Origin: JAJFHI01 sp050633705
GTDB lineage: Bacteria > Pseudomonadota > Alphaproteobacteria > Rhizobiales > Hyphomicrobiaceae
NCBI GenBank assembly: GCA_050633705.1
Contig: JBOEGZ010000001.1
Span: 186,001 to 250,000 of the forward strand
DNA: 64,000 nucleotides
Direction of reading: 5' to 3'
Below, one piece after another: positions 26,015-34,259 of the stretch. Numbering within the stretch: position 1 is the first letter of the stretch; each line of letters starts with the position of its first letter. A model generated the notes under the pieces. That model searched no databases. It saw only the letters and a list, made by a program, of their open reading frames with translations, and was not told the origin of the DNA. Position numbers and translations under genes: made by a program.

Positions 26015-27715
26015 ATGGCAAAGAATAGCGCAGACAATGTGCGTGACGAAAACGAGCTCGTGTTTGCAGCGCTCGGCGGGCTCGGCGAAATTGGAATGAA
26101 TGCTTATCTTTACGGGTTTGGCCCGCGAGATGAGCGTCAGTGGTTGCTGGTTGACTTAGGGCTTACTTTCCCCGGGCCATCAGAACCAGGCGTTGAAGTT
26201 ATCCTGCCGGATCTGCGTTTCATCATCGAAGACCGCAAGTCGTTGGCAGGCATTTTGATCACGCATGGGCACGAAGACCACCTCGGCGCGGTGCTTGAAT
26301 TGTGGCCGGAGCTTGAGGCTCCGATCTATGCGACACCGTTTACGGCAGGATTGCTGCGCGCCAAGCAAGGTGAATTTGGCGGTAAATTGAAATTGCCGAT
26401 TGAAAAAGTGGCGCTGGGCAGTCGGTTCAATATTGGTGCTTTTGATATCGAATTGATCGGGATGGCACACTCTATTCCCGAACCCAACGGTATTGTCATT
26501 CGCACACCGGCTGGCAATGTGTTTCACACCGGCGACTGGAAGCTTGACCGCGATCCATATGTCGGCGAACCGCCTGACGAAGAGCGATTGTCGCAGCTTG
26601 GTAAAGAAGGCGTTCATGCGATGATTTGCGATTCAACCAACGTCATGCGCGAAGGGGCATCGCCATCTGAAGCTGACGTTGCAGCATCTCTGACCGACAT
26701 CATCAAGGCGCAACCAAACCGCGTCATCATTACGACGTTTGCATCGAATGTTGCGCGCGTTAAGGCCGTTGCTGATGCTGCAATCGTGACCGGGCGTCGT
26801 TTGGTTGTGTCCGGGCGTTCCTTGCATCGCATTATCAATGTCGCAATCGATACAGGATATCTGCCAAAAGACTTCACGTATTTGGATCAGGATGAGTATC
26901 AACACCTCAACCGTCGTGATGTGCTTTTACTTTGCACAGGGTCACAAGGAGAGCCGCGCGCAGCTTTGTCACGCATCGCCGACGACGATCACCATGCAAT
27001 CAAAGTTGCAAAAGGAGATACAGTGATATTCTCCTCGCGCAATATTCCAGGAAATGAACGTGCGATAAGTCGGGTTCAAAACAACCTTGCGATGCAAGGA
27101 TGTCATGTTCTGACAGACAACGATGGTCTTGTTCATGTCACGGGGCACCCACGTCGCGACGAACTGCGTCAAATGTATGAATGGATCAAACCGGCTATTG
27201 CAGTGCCGATGCATGGTGAGGTCCGCCATCTGCGGGCACATGCAAAACTGGCACGCGAAGTTGGTGTCAAGTCGGCAATCTTCGCTGTGAATGGGGACAT
27301 GGTTTTGTTGGCCCCGGGTCGGCCCGGAATAGTTGATGAAGTGCCGTGTGGGCGCTTGTTTAGAGATGGTAAGCTGATTGTACCAGGTGTTGATGGGGCT
27401 GTGCGTGAGCGACGTAAGCTGTCGGCGGTGGGCGTTGTCTCGGTCTCTTTTGTACTGTCGCGCGATGGCGAATTGGTATGCGAACCAGAAGCCATGATTG
27501 ATGGCGTTCCGGATGAAACCGTCGACGAGCACGATATGTTGGATGTCGTTTTGGATGCTGTCGAAGGCACGATCTCATCAATTCCAAAGGCCAAACGACG
27601 CGATCCTGAGCGTGTTCGAGAGGCGGTGCGCCGGTCCGTTCGCGCGGCTGTGGGTGATGAGTGGGGCAAGAGACCGATTGCCAAGGTTTTGGTGCACGTG
27701 GTGGACACTGCATAG
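26015..27715 (+). CDS. rnj: Ribonuclease J
   Basis: Metallo-beta-lactamase-fold RNase (5'-3' exonuclease and endonuclease) with a beta-CASP domain, used in rRNA and mRNA processing. From ATG 26015 the product is 566 residues, beginning MAKNSADN. The zinc motif HGHEDH is at 84-89, with further ligands in AHSIPEPNG and TGDWKLD; the beta-CASP region has the conserved TFASN and MHGE segments. The frame extends to 25964 but those residues look non-conserved. Alphaproteobacteria typically have one RNase J at this location. Confidence 0.95.
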   Translation: MAKNSADNVRDENELVFAALGGLGEIGMNAYLYGFGPRDERQWLLVDLGLTFPGPSEPGVEVILPDLRFIIEDRKSLAGILITHGHEDHLGAVLELWPELEAPIYATPFTAGLLRAKQGEFGGKLKLPIEKVALGSRFNIGAFDIELIGMAHSIPEPNGIVIRTPAGNVFHTGDWKLDRDPYVGEPPDEERLSQLGKEGVHAMICDSTNVMREGASPSEADVAASLTDIIKAQPNRVIITTFASNVARVKAVADAAIVTGRRLVVSGRSLHRIINVAIDTGYLPKDFTYLDQDEYQHLNRRDVLLLCTGSQGEPRAALSRIADDDHHAIKVAKGDTVIFSSRNIPGNERAISRVQNNLAMQGCHVLTDNDGLVHVTGHPRRDELRQMYEWIKPAIAVPMHGEVRHLRAHAKLAREVGVKSAIFAVNGDMVLLAPGRPGIVDEVPCGRLFRDGKLIVPGVDGAVRERRKLSAVGVVSVSFVLSRDGELVCEPEAMIDGVPDETVDEHDMLDVVLDAVEGTISSIPKAKRRDPERVREAVRRSVRAAVGDEWGKRPIAKVLVHVVDTA

Positions 27716-27953
27716 GGTGGCCCAGAACTATCGGGTGACCCACAATTCGAGCGATGGCGCACTCATGTGTTTACATGCGCGCCAGAGAACTAGGAGAAAT
27801 TCAGGTTTAACTGCAATCTTGGCCAACGCCATCAATCACAGCTAAACAAAGGCTTTGAATGGCCCTTTGTTTCCAATTAAAACTGAATAGCTTGGGTTAC
27901 GCTGAGACACTTTGTGCAACGCGAGGCTGCACGACATAGAGGACGACTGAGAA

Positions 27954-28358
27954 ATGATTGGACGATTGAACCACGTTGCGATTGCTGTGTCGGATCTGGC
28001 GCAGGCCACCGCCGTTTATGAAAAGACCCTGGGCGCAGATGTGACCGAGCAAATGCCAGAGCCTGACCATGGGGTCACTGTTGTTTTTATCAATTTACCC
28101 AATACAAAAATTGAACTGCTTGAGCCGCTAGGCGAAGGCTCGCCGATTGCGAAATTTTTGGAAAAGAACCCAGCCGGTGGCATTCATCACGTGTGTTATG
28201 AAGTTGACGATATCATCGCAGCGCGTGATCAGTTGGTCAAAGAGGGTGCCCGTGTTCTAGGCGACGGTGAACCTAAGATCGGGGCACACGGTAAACCCGT
28301 ATTGTTTTTGCACCCGAAAGATTTCTTAGGAACGTTGACAGAACTTGAGCAAGCCTGA
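27954..28358 (+). CDS. mce: Methylmalonyl-CoA epimerase
   Basis: Interconverts (S)- and (R)-methylmalonyl-CoA in propionyl-CoA breakdown. 134 residues of the vicinal-oxygen-chelate fold, two beta-alpha-beta-beta-beta modules: N-terminal RLNHVAIAVSDL with the first metal His, IELLEPLGEGSPIAKFLEK, GGIHHVCYEVDDI, and the KDFLGTLTELEQ end that supplies the metal-binding Glu. It precedes the DUF1467 gene by 39 bp, the usual rhizobial pairing. Confidence 0.93.
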   Translation: MIGRLNHVAIAVSDLAQATAVYEKTLGADVTEQMPEPDHGVTVVFINLPNTKIELLEPLGEGSPIAKFLEKNPAGGIHHVCYEVDDIIAARDQLVKEGARVLGDGEPKIGAHGKPVLFLHPKDFLGTLTELEQA

Positions 28359-28397
28359 CAGGTTCTGCCAGCCAACTTCAATAAAAAGGGATACGCC

Positions 28398-28673
28398 GTG
28401 TCGACCCCATTTGCCGTAGCAATCTATTTCGTTGTTTGGTGGATCAGCTTGTTTCTGGTGCTGCCTTTTGGCGTCAAGACACAAGACGAAGACGGTGAGG
28501 TCGTCCCTGGTACACCACAAAGTGCGCCTGCAAAAATGCGCGTTTGGCGCATGATTATCATCAATACCGTTGTCGCAACTGCAATATTTTCTGTCTTCTA
28601 TCTTGCCGTGACAAACGGCTGGATCTCGCCAGATATGTTTGATTACTCCAACGTGCCGGTGGTGGCGCAATAG
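28398..28673 (+). CDS. DUF1467 family membrane protein
   Basis: 91 residues, GTG start with AAAAAGGG 7 bases upstream. Two membrane helices flank the sequence LPFGVKTQDEDGEVVPGT, the hallmark of DUF1467. The family is widespread in alphaproteobacteria next to mce and proS; its function is unknown. It ends 11 bp before the end of a convergent lipoprotein gene. Confidence 0.88.
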   Translation: MSTPFAVAIYFVVWWISLFLVLPFGVKTQDEDGEVVPGTPQSAPAKMRVWRMIIINTVVATAIFSVFYLAVTNGWISPDMFDYSNVPVVAQ

Positions 28674-28684
28674 TCTTACGTCTT

Positions 28685-29872
28685 TTAATCGCGCGCAATG
28701 GCGAAGCTTTTGCGCTGAGAACGTTGGGTTTTAGCGACCTTTTGGCAAAGTGCAAACAGACGCTGATTGTAGCGGGCAATATGCATCATGCGGTAACAGT
28801 TTTTTGACAGCGACGGTCCCGTACCCGGCCGCTTTCCGCTGACATCGGAGCTCAAGTTGTCGGCGGTTTGCGATGTTCGACTGATAAAGCTTTTGACAAT
28901 CGTTCGATATTGTTTGGCGCTGACAGAAATGTTGTTTTCCATTGCAAGGTGGACGAACCTGAGAGTTAGCAACGCGTGCGACGTGTCTTCTGTTTTTTCG
29001 CTCTCGCTATATGGCCAAACAACTCCAGCGCCGCGCAGATCAAATGAGACTTTGAAAAAATCTAAAGTGTAATCCGCGATTTTTTTTGCTCGTGTCCGAT
29101 AAAATGCCGAACCATTGTAATTGTAGAGATAAATTGCCGTCATTCCAAAAGTCGCTTGCATATTCAAAGCCAATGCCGTTTTCGAAGGTGTGGCATTGTC
29201 ACGCCGACCAGGCAGGTGATAGCGACGCCCGTCCCAGTCCGTCTCATAGCTTCGAAAGAATGAATCTGCCGTCTTGGCCAGTCGGGCGGCGTCGCGTTTG
29301 AAACGCTTTATTTTGTTGCGTCGGACGATCGCGGCAAATCTGGCAAAATTGCTGATCACTTGTCCGGTATGGACCAACCAATAGGATGGTTTTCCATCGC
29401 TAAACTTTTTTGAAACCCATCCGCGGGTGTGACGCCCACCGCGCGCGCGATCGCGCGATTTTGAGTTGTAGCCTTTCATGATTTGTTTTTCATGATCGAG
29501 AAACATCTGAGCCGCAGCGGTGTCTTTGGCATATTCAAAGCGATCAAGCAGATCCGAGAGGACGTAGCCCTCGCACCATGCCAAGAAGCCGGCTTCGTTT
29601 GCCTTCTTCCATTGATCAAGACACGAATTTGGATTTTTCGGTGAAAATTCGATCTCCGCTTCGGCTAACCTGTAAGCAGCGGTTGAAACGGGTTGGATGT
29701 CAACGTCATTGCCAACCGTTTGGCTCAACAGGCCTCCGTTTGAAAGTGAAACGCCTGCAGTCGCACAGCCAGACAGCAAAACGCTGCATCCGAGGAGAAC
29801 GGACAGTGGTTTTTTTCCAAGTCTTGTTAACTCGCCAAATCTTCTGGCCAGCATCAACGTCAAGCTGTTCAT
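28685..29872 (-). CDS. Predicted lipoprotein with alpha/alpha-toroid-like domain
   Basis: 395 residues from the ATG at 29872. A signal peptide ends in the lipobox LLSGC (Cys36), so the mature protein should be lipid-anchored. The rest is helical, with repeated Trp/Tyr-rich segments; LNMQATFGMTAIYLYNY followed by VVWPYSESEKTEDTSHAL recalls the helical-barrel domains of polysaccharide lyases and glucuronyl C5-epimerase-like proteins, an inference from pattern only. No catalytic assignment is possible. The gene is on the opposite strand to its neighbours and interrupts the usual DUF1467-proS adjacency, suggesting an accessory insertion. An alternative upstream start at 29968 lacks a signal-peptide rationale. 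Confidence 0.75.
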   Translation of the reverse strand: MNSLTLMLARRFGELTRLGKKPLSVLLGCSVLLSGCATAGVSLSNGGLLSQTVGNDVDIQPVSTAAYRLAEAEIEFSPKNPNSCLDQWKKANEAGFLAWCEGYVLSDLLDRFEYAKDTAAAQMFLDHEKQIMKGYNSKSRDRARGGRHTRGWVSKKFSDGKPSYWLVHTGQVISNFARFAAIVRRNKIKRFKRDAARLAKTADSFFRSYETDWDGRRYHLPGRRDNATPSKTALALNMQATFGMTAIYLYNYNGSAFYRTRAKKIADYTLDFFKVSFDLRGAGVVWPYSESEKTEDTSHALLTLRFVHLAMENNISVSAKQYRTIVKSFISRTSQTADNLSSDVSGKRPGTGPSLSKNCYRMMHIARYNQRLFALCQKVAKTQRSQRKSFAIARD

Positions 29873-30146
29873 ATTGTCAGAAATCCATTCGACAATTGTC
29901 TTTGACCTTTTCCAATCCCGTGCAATCGCAATTTGGTTTGCAAGAGCATGACCCTCTTGGAGGGACATCTGGTGATTTGGTTGTTCTCACGCCACATCGA
30001 CTCACTGCTGATTTCGCATGCAGGTAAAGCGAGACTGTGGCGAAGCTTGGCTCTCGAATGGCAAAACTGATGACGGGCGACGGTAGACGTGCCACAAGTT
30101 TGCCACGATCCGGCGAAGTCCAGCGAAACCAGACAGAGGCCGAAAC

Positions 30147-30189
30147 AAAAAAAACGGCGCTAATCCTGTAGGCAGGACCTAACGCCGTT
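30147..30189 (-). terminator. Orphan intrinsic terminator on minus strand
   Basis: Stem AACGGCG/CGCCGTT (30153-30159 with 30183-30189), extended inside by CCTG/CAGG pairing; on the minus strand the stem is followed by eight Ts (A-run 30147-30154). No minus-strand gene ends to its right, and the lipoprotein gene starts 275 bp further on. It may end a small RNA or block antisense reading from the proS region. Confidence 0.7.
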
Positions 30190-30472
30190 CTGTTTTCAAT
30201 GCGCACGCCTTCAACCACTGTCGGGTCAATTAGGCGCGGCGTTTCCTCCGAAGACTTGGACACTTGTAAAGCGAATTTTATAACCAGATTTGTGTCTTGG
30301 GTCCTGTGGCCACGGACGATAGGTGTGGCGCGGCCTACTGTCACGGACAAAAGCGTCAAAATTAGGGAATATCAATGCAATTTCAGGTCTTTGTCTTGTA
30401 TCGCGGGCAATTCCTCGCGTCTGAAAAGTGGCGCTAAACGGATGGCGATTGGCCGAGGGTGGGAGATCTTGC

Positions 30473-30492
30473 GCTCCGCTCTAGCGCGGAGC
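30473..30492. repeat. GC-rich inverted repeat upstream of proS
   Basis: GCTCCGC (30473-30479) and GCGGAGC (30486-30492), perfect 7-bp arms with a 6-base loop. No T-run on either strand. It lies between the proS start and the orphan terminator, so it could be part of the putative minus-strand RNA. Confidence 0.5.
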
Positions 30493-30660
30493 CGCTGACG
30501 AGGTTTAACCGAAGGCATTGCTTCGCGGTCGGCTTCCCGTTATGAGCGCTAAGGTGTGGTGTTTTTGATGAGTTTGGGCCAGAAGTAACATTTGCTACTG
30601 GGCACCTGAAATCCACGTCTTTGATAGCTTCAAATCCCATTCGAATGGCAGCAACGACCA

Positions 30661-32007
30661 ATGCACCTTTCTCGATATTTCCTGCCCGTACTTCGCGAGA
30701 CACCGAAAGAAGCGGAGATCATCTCACACCAGCTCATGTTGCGTGCTGGAATGGTGCGTCAGGCCTCAGCAGGTATTTACAGTTGGCTGCCGCTTGGGCA
30801 TCGGGTTTTGCGCAAAATCGAGCAGATTGTGCGTGAAGAACAAAATCGCGCAGGGGCTGTCGAGCTTTTGATGCCAACCTTGCAGTCGGCTGAAATCTGG
30901 CGCGAGAGTGGTCGGTATGAAGCCTACGGCAAAGAAATGCTTCGCATTACGGATCGCCATGACCGCGATATGCTTTATGGCCCGACCAACGAAGAGCTCA
31001 TCACCCAGATTGTTCGCGATAGCATGAAATCCTATAAGGATGCGGGAAAGACGCTCTATCACATTCAATGGAAATTCCGAGACGAGATCCGTCCACGCTT
31101 TGGTGTCATGCGCGGACGAGAGTTCTTGATGAAAGACGCCTATTCATTTGATTTGTCAGTCGAGGCGGCTCGTAAAACATACTACAAGATGTTTGCAGCC
31201 TATCTGCGTACCTTTGCCCGCCTTGGTTTGAAGTCAATTCCAATGGCGGCAGATACCGGTCCCATCGGTGGAGATCTCAGTCACGAATTCATCGTGTTGG
31301 CGAAAACGGGTGAGAGCGAAGTCTTTTGTCATAAAGAACTTCTCGATTTGCCCGTTCCACCTGCTGACATTGATTACGACGGTGACCTGCAGCCGATCGT
31401 GGATGCTTGGACTGGGCTCTATGCCGCCACCGATGAAAAACACCAGCCGGAAAGATTTAACGCTGAAGTGCCAGCCCAATCACAAGTCTCAGCGCGGGGC
31501 ATTGAGGTGGGACACATCTTTTTCTTCGGGACAAAGTATTCTGAGCCGATGGGGGCGCAGGTTCAGGGGCGAGACGGGCAACTCGTGACCTTGCAGATGG
31601 GATCTTATGGCGTTGGCGTGTCCCGTCTGGTTGGCGCCATTATTGAAGCGTCACATGACGATGACGGCATCATATGGCCGGTGCCCGTGGCACCATTTGA
31701 GGTTGGTCTGATCAATTTGCGCTCCGGTGACGGGGCAACAGACAAGGCGTGCAGCGAACTCTACGCGAAGCTGGTCAATGCAGGCATTGAAGTGTTGTAC
31801 GATGATCGCGACGAGCGGGCGGGCGCCAAATTCTCGACAATGGACGTGATTGGACTACCCTTCCAGCTTGTCGTTGGTCCAAAGGGTCTCAAGAATGGCG
31901 AAATTGAAGTGAAGCGTCGGGGGCAGGACGTGCGTGAGACGATGAGCCTGGACGCGGGCTTGGCTTATACGATCGACAGCGTCAAGGCGGAACGCAAGCT
32001 GATATAG
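30661..32007 (+). CDS. proS: Prolyl-tRNA synthetase, short alphaproteobacterial type
   Basis: Class II synthetase that charges tRNA-Pro. 448 residues beginning MHLSRYFLPVLRETPKEAE, with motif 2 (FRDEIRPRFGVMRGREFLMKD, in two overlapping parts) and motif 3 (GSYGVGVSRLVGAIIE), then the anticodon-binding domain. E. coli type ProRS is about 570 residues and carries an editing insertion between motifs 2 and 3; this one lacks it, as is typical for alphaproteobacteria. No strong ribosome-binding site is seen; the start is supported by the conserved N-terminus. Confidence 0.96.
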   Translation: MHLSRYFLPVLRETPKEAEIISHQLMLRAGMVRQASAGIYSWLPLGHRVLRKIEQIVREEQNRAGAVELLMPTLQSAEIWRESGRYEAYGKEMLRITDRHDRDMLYGPTNEELITQIVRDSMKSYKDAGKTLYHIQWKFRDEIRPRFGVMRGREFLMKDAYSFDLSVEAARKTYYKMFAAYLRTFARLGLKSIPMAADTGPIGGDLSHEFIVLAKTGESEVFCHKELLDLPVPPADIDYDGDLQPIVDAWTGLYAATDEKHQPERFNAEVPAQSQVSARGIEVGHIFFFGTKYSEPMGAQVQGRDGQLVTLQMGSYGVGVSRLVGAIIEASHDDDGIIWPVPVAPFEVGLINLRSGDGATDKACSELYAKLVNAGIEVLYDDRDERAGAKFSTMDVIGLPFQLVVGPKGLKNGEIEVKRRGQDVRETMSLDAGLAYTIDSVKAERKLI

Positions 32008-32024
32008 TTTTGCGGGCGGAACGT

Positions 32025-32048
32025 GTTGGCGTTAGACGTTGGCGTTAG
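32025..32048 (+). repeat. Tandem 11-bp direct repeat between proS and lolC
   Basis: GTTGGCGTTAG occurs at 32025-32035 and again at 32038-32048, 13-bp period. Short and without clear function; probably a local slippage product in a spacer. Confidence 0.5.
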
Positions 32049-32087
32049 GCTCATAGGCGTCGAACGAAACAAGGGTGAAACGAAAGC

Positions 32088-33389
32088 ATGGCAGCGTCGC
32101 AGACCTCGACACAACACGTGAAAGACGCGCCGAAGGGTGCGGGTTTTTTCGCCCCCTTTGAATGGTTGCTCGCAGGGCGGTATCTGCGTGCCCGACGCAA
32201 AGAAGGCTTCATCTCGGTCATCACCGGCTTTTCATTTCTTGGCATCATGCTTGGTGTCGCCACACTGATCATCGTGATGGCGGTGATGAACGGTTTTCGT
32301 GCCGATTTGTTTGCTAAAATTCTCGGACTGAACGGTCATGTCATCGTCCACAAGATTGGACAACCCTTCGGCGATTACAAAGCTGTTTCTGAGCGTATTG
32401 CAAAAGCACCTGGTGTAAAATCCGCCTTACCCTTGCTCGAGGGGCAAGTCATGGTGTCCTCACCTAGCTATGCCACGGGTGGCTTGGTGCGCGGCATGAC
32501 GGAGGAGGGCATAAAGTCATTGCCTCTGGTTTATGACAATGTCCAGTTGGGTGGCTTTGACGGCTTCGACAAGCAACGCGGTATCGCCATTGGCACGAGG
32601 CTGGCGGAGACGTTGCGGGTTGGACTTGGCGATCGCATTTCTCTTGTCACACCACGAGGGGCGCAAACGCCATTTGGCACAGCGCCGCGTACGCGCGCTT
32701 ATCAAGTGACGACGATTTTTGAGCTTGGCATGTCGGAATATGATCGCACGATGATCTTTATGCCATTGTTGGAGGCGCAGCGATATTTTTCCAAACCTAA
32801 CATTGCCGATGTCGTCGAAGTCGTGGTCGATGATCCTGAAAGAGTTGAGGAGTATCTCGCAGGCATCAAGGCCGCAGGTGGTGACAGCATTCAACTCTCA
32901 GATTGGCGCCAACGCAACGAGAGTTTCTTTGCCGTCCTGGAAGTCGAACGCAATGTCATGTTTATCATCTTGTCGCTGATCATTCTGGTTGCAACGTTGA
33001 ATATCGTCTCCGGCATGATGATGCTGGTGATCGACAAAAGCCGAGACATTGCCATCATGCGCACCATGGGCGCGACGCGCGGCGCGATGATGCGATCGTT
33101 TCTTATAACAGGCGCATCGATCGGCGTTGTTGGGGCTCTGGCGGGTCTCGTGTTGGGCGTCGTCTTTTGCCAACACATCGATGAGATTCGTCAATTCGTA
33201 TCCTGGGCAACAGGTGCGACGGTGTTTGACCCAAATGTTTATTACCTAAAGAAACTACCGGCTAAAATCGATGCTTGGGAAACATTTTTCATCGTTTTGA
33301 TGGCGATCGCCATGGCCGTGATTGCGACCCTTTACCCATCCTGGCGCGCGGCATCTATCGATCCTGTTGAAGCGCTGAGGTATGAATAG
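32088..33389 (+). CDS. lolC: Lipoprotein-releasing system permease LolC/LolE
   Basis: Inner-membrane permease of the LolCDE transporter that releases outer-membrane lipoproteins to LolA. 433 residues: N-terminal helix (GFSFLGIMLGVATLIIVMAV), a MacB-like periplasmic domain, then three helices in the FtsX domain with the family motif DKSRDIAIMRTMGATRGAMM and the end YPSWRAASIDPVEALRYE. A single LolC/E-type permease, probably acting as a homodimer (sometimes called LolF), is the alphaproteobacterial pattern. lolD follows 5 bp later. Confidence 0.94.
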   Translation: MAASQTSTQHVKDAPKGAGFFAPFEWLLAGRYLRARRKEGFISVITGFSFLGIMLGVATLIIVMAVMNGFRADLFAKILGLNGHVIVHKIGQPFGDYKAVSERIAKAPGVKSALPLLEGQVMVSSPSYATGGLVRGMTEEGIKSLPLVYDNVQLGGFDGFDKQRGIAIGTRLAETLRVGLGDRISLVTPRGAQTPFGTAPRTRAYQVTTIFELGMSEYDRTMIFMPLLEAQRYFSKPNIADVVEVVVDDPERVEEYLAGIKAAGGDSIQLSDWRQRNESFFAVLEVERNVMFIILSLIILVATLNIVSGMMMLVIDKSRDIAIMRTMGATRGAMMRSFLITGASIGVVGALAGLVLGVVFCQHIDEIRQFVSWATGATVFDPNVYYLKKLPAKIDAWETFFIVLMAIAMAVIATLYPSWRAASIDPVEALRYE

Positions 33390-33394
33390 AGATC

Positions 33395-34156
33395 ATGATG
33401 CAAGATCAAACATCATCGCCAACACTCGGTTCACCGGCTGGCCAGCAAACAGGCAGCGGGCATCTGCCTATTTTGAGTTTGCAAGGTGTTTGCCGCACCT
33501 ATCGCCAAGGCGCGCGGAAAGTTGAAGTTCTCAACGGCGCATCAACTGATATTTTTCCAGGCCAGTCCGTCGCTCTGGTTGGTCCATCAGGTGCGGGGAA
33601 ATCGACCTTGCTGCACATCGCTGGTTTGCTCGAACAGCCCGACGCGGGACACGTGTTGGTTGCAGGCCAGGACTGCGCAAAGTTTGCAGATAAACAGCGC
33701 ACCGCGACACGGCGCGTACAGATGGGCTTTATCTATCAATTTCATCAACTGTTGCCTGAGTTTTCTGCTCTTGAGAACGTCATCATTCCGCAAATGATCG
33801 CCGGTGTTGGAAAACGTAAAGCAGCGGTGCGCGCGCAACACTTGTTAGCTCAGATGGGGCTCGCTGAGCGCGTTGAGCACCGCCCGGCAGAACTTTCCGG
33901 TGGCGAACAACAACGCACCGCGATTTGCAGGGCGTTGGCCAACAACCCGCGGATGTTGCTGGCAGATGAGCCCACAGGAAACCTTGACCCAAAGACATCC
34001 GAACGGGTATTTGCCGCGCTGATGGATTTGATCCGCACAACTGGCGTTGCTGCTCTGATCGCCACGCACAATATTGAATTGGCATCCCGTATGGATCGCG
34101 TGTTGCGCCTCGAAGACGGCCTGCTGCATGAATTGAACCCTGCAACGCTTCGATAA
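33395..34156 (+). CDS. lolD: Lipoprotein-releasing system ATP-binding protein
   Basis: ATPase of the Lol lipoprotein exporter. 253 residues: Walker A GPSGAGKST (63-71), Q-loop YQFHQLLPEF, ABC signature LSGGEQQRTAICRAL, Walker B MLLADEPTGNLD, and the H-loop ATHN. The first 25 residues are a low-complexity extension; ATG 33398 is an equally possible start. Forms an operon with lolC. Confidence 0.96.
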   Translation: MMQDQTSSPTLGSPAGQQTGSGHLPILSLQGVCRTYRQGARKVEVLNGASTDIFPGQSVALVGPSGAGKSTLLHIAGLLEQPDAGHVLVAGQDCAKFADKQRTATRRVQMGFIYQFHQLLPEFSALENVIIPQMIAGVGKRKAAVRAQHLLAQMGLAERVEHRPAELSGGEQQRTAICRALANNPRMLLADEPTGNLDPKTSERVFAALMDLIRTTGVAALIATHNIELASRMDRVLRLEDGLLHELNPATLR

Positions 34157-34259
34157 GGTCAGTCGGTTTGCGCCCTTATCGTGAGCCTGAACACTGGTAT
34201 TGTGTGTATCGTTGCAAATTTTTGCAAAGTTGGGACGTTTTGGCGCTAGTTTTTGACCT

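Larger units (their letters stand above)
29873..30660. other. Gene-free stretch between lipoprotein gene and proS
   Basis: 788 bp between two divergent genes. Frames such as 29877-30359 minus and 30434-30703 minus have no recognisable domain. The stretch contains a strong minus-strand terminator (30147-30189) that no annotated gene uses, and a GC-rich hairpin (30473-30492). It should hold the promoters of both flanking genes and possibly a small RNA gene. Confidence 0.5.

Noticed and set aside
29877..30359. 160-residue minus-strand frame upstream of the lipoprotein
   Set aside because: Runs straight through the strong minus-strand terminator at 30147-30189 and has no domain; a real gene is unlikely to contain its own terminator.
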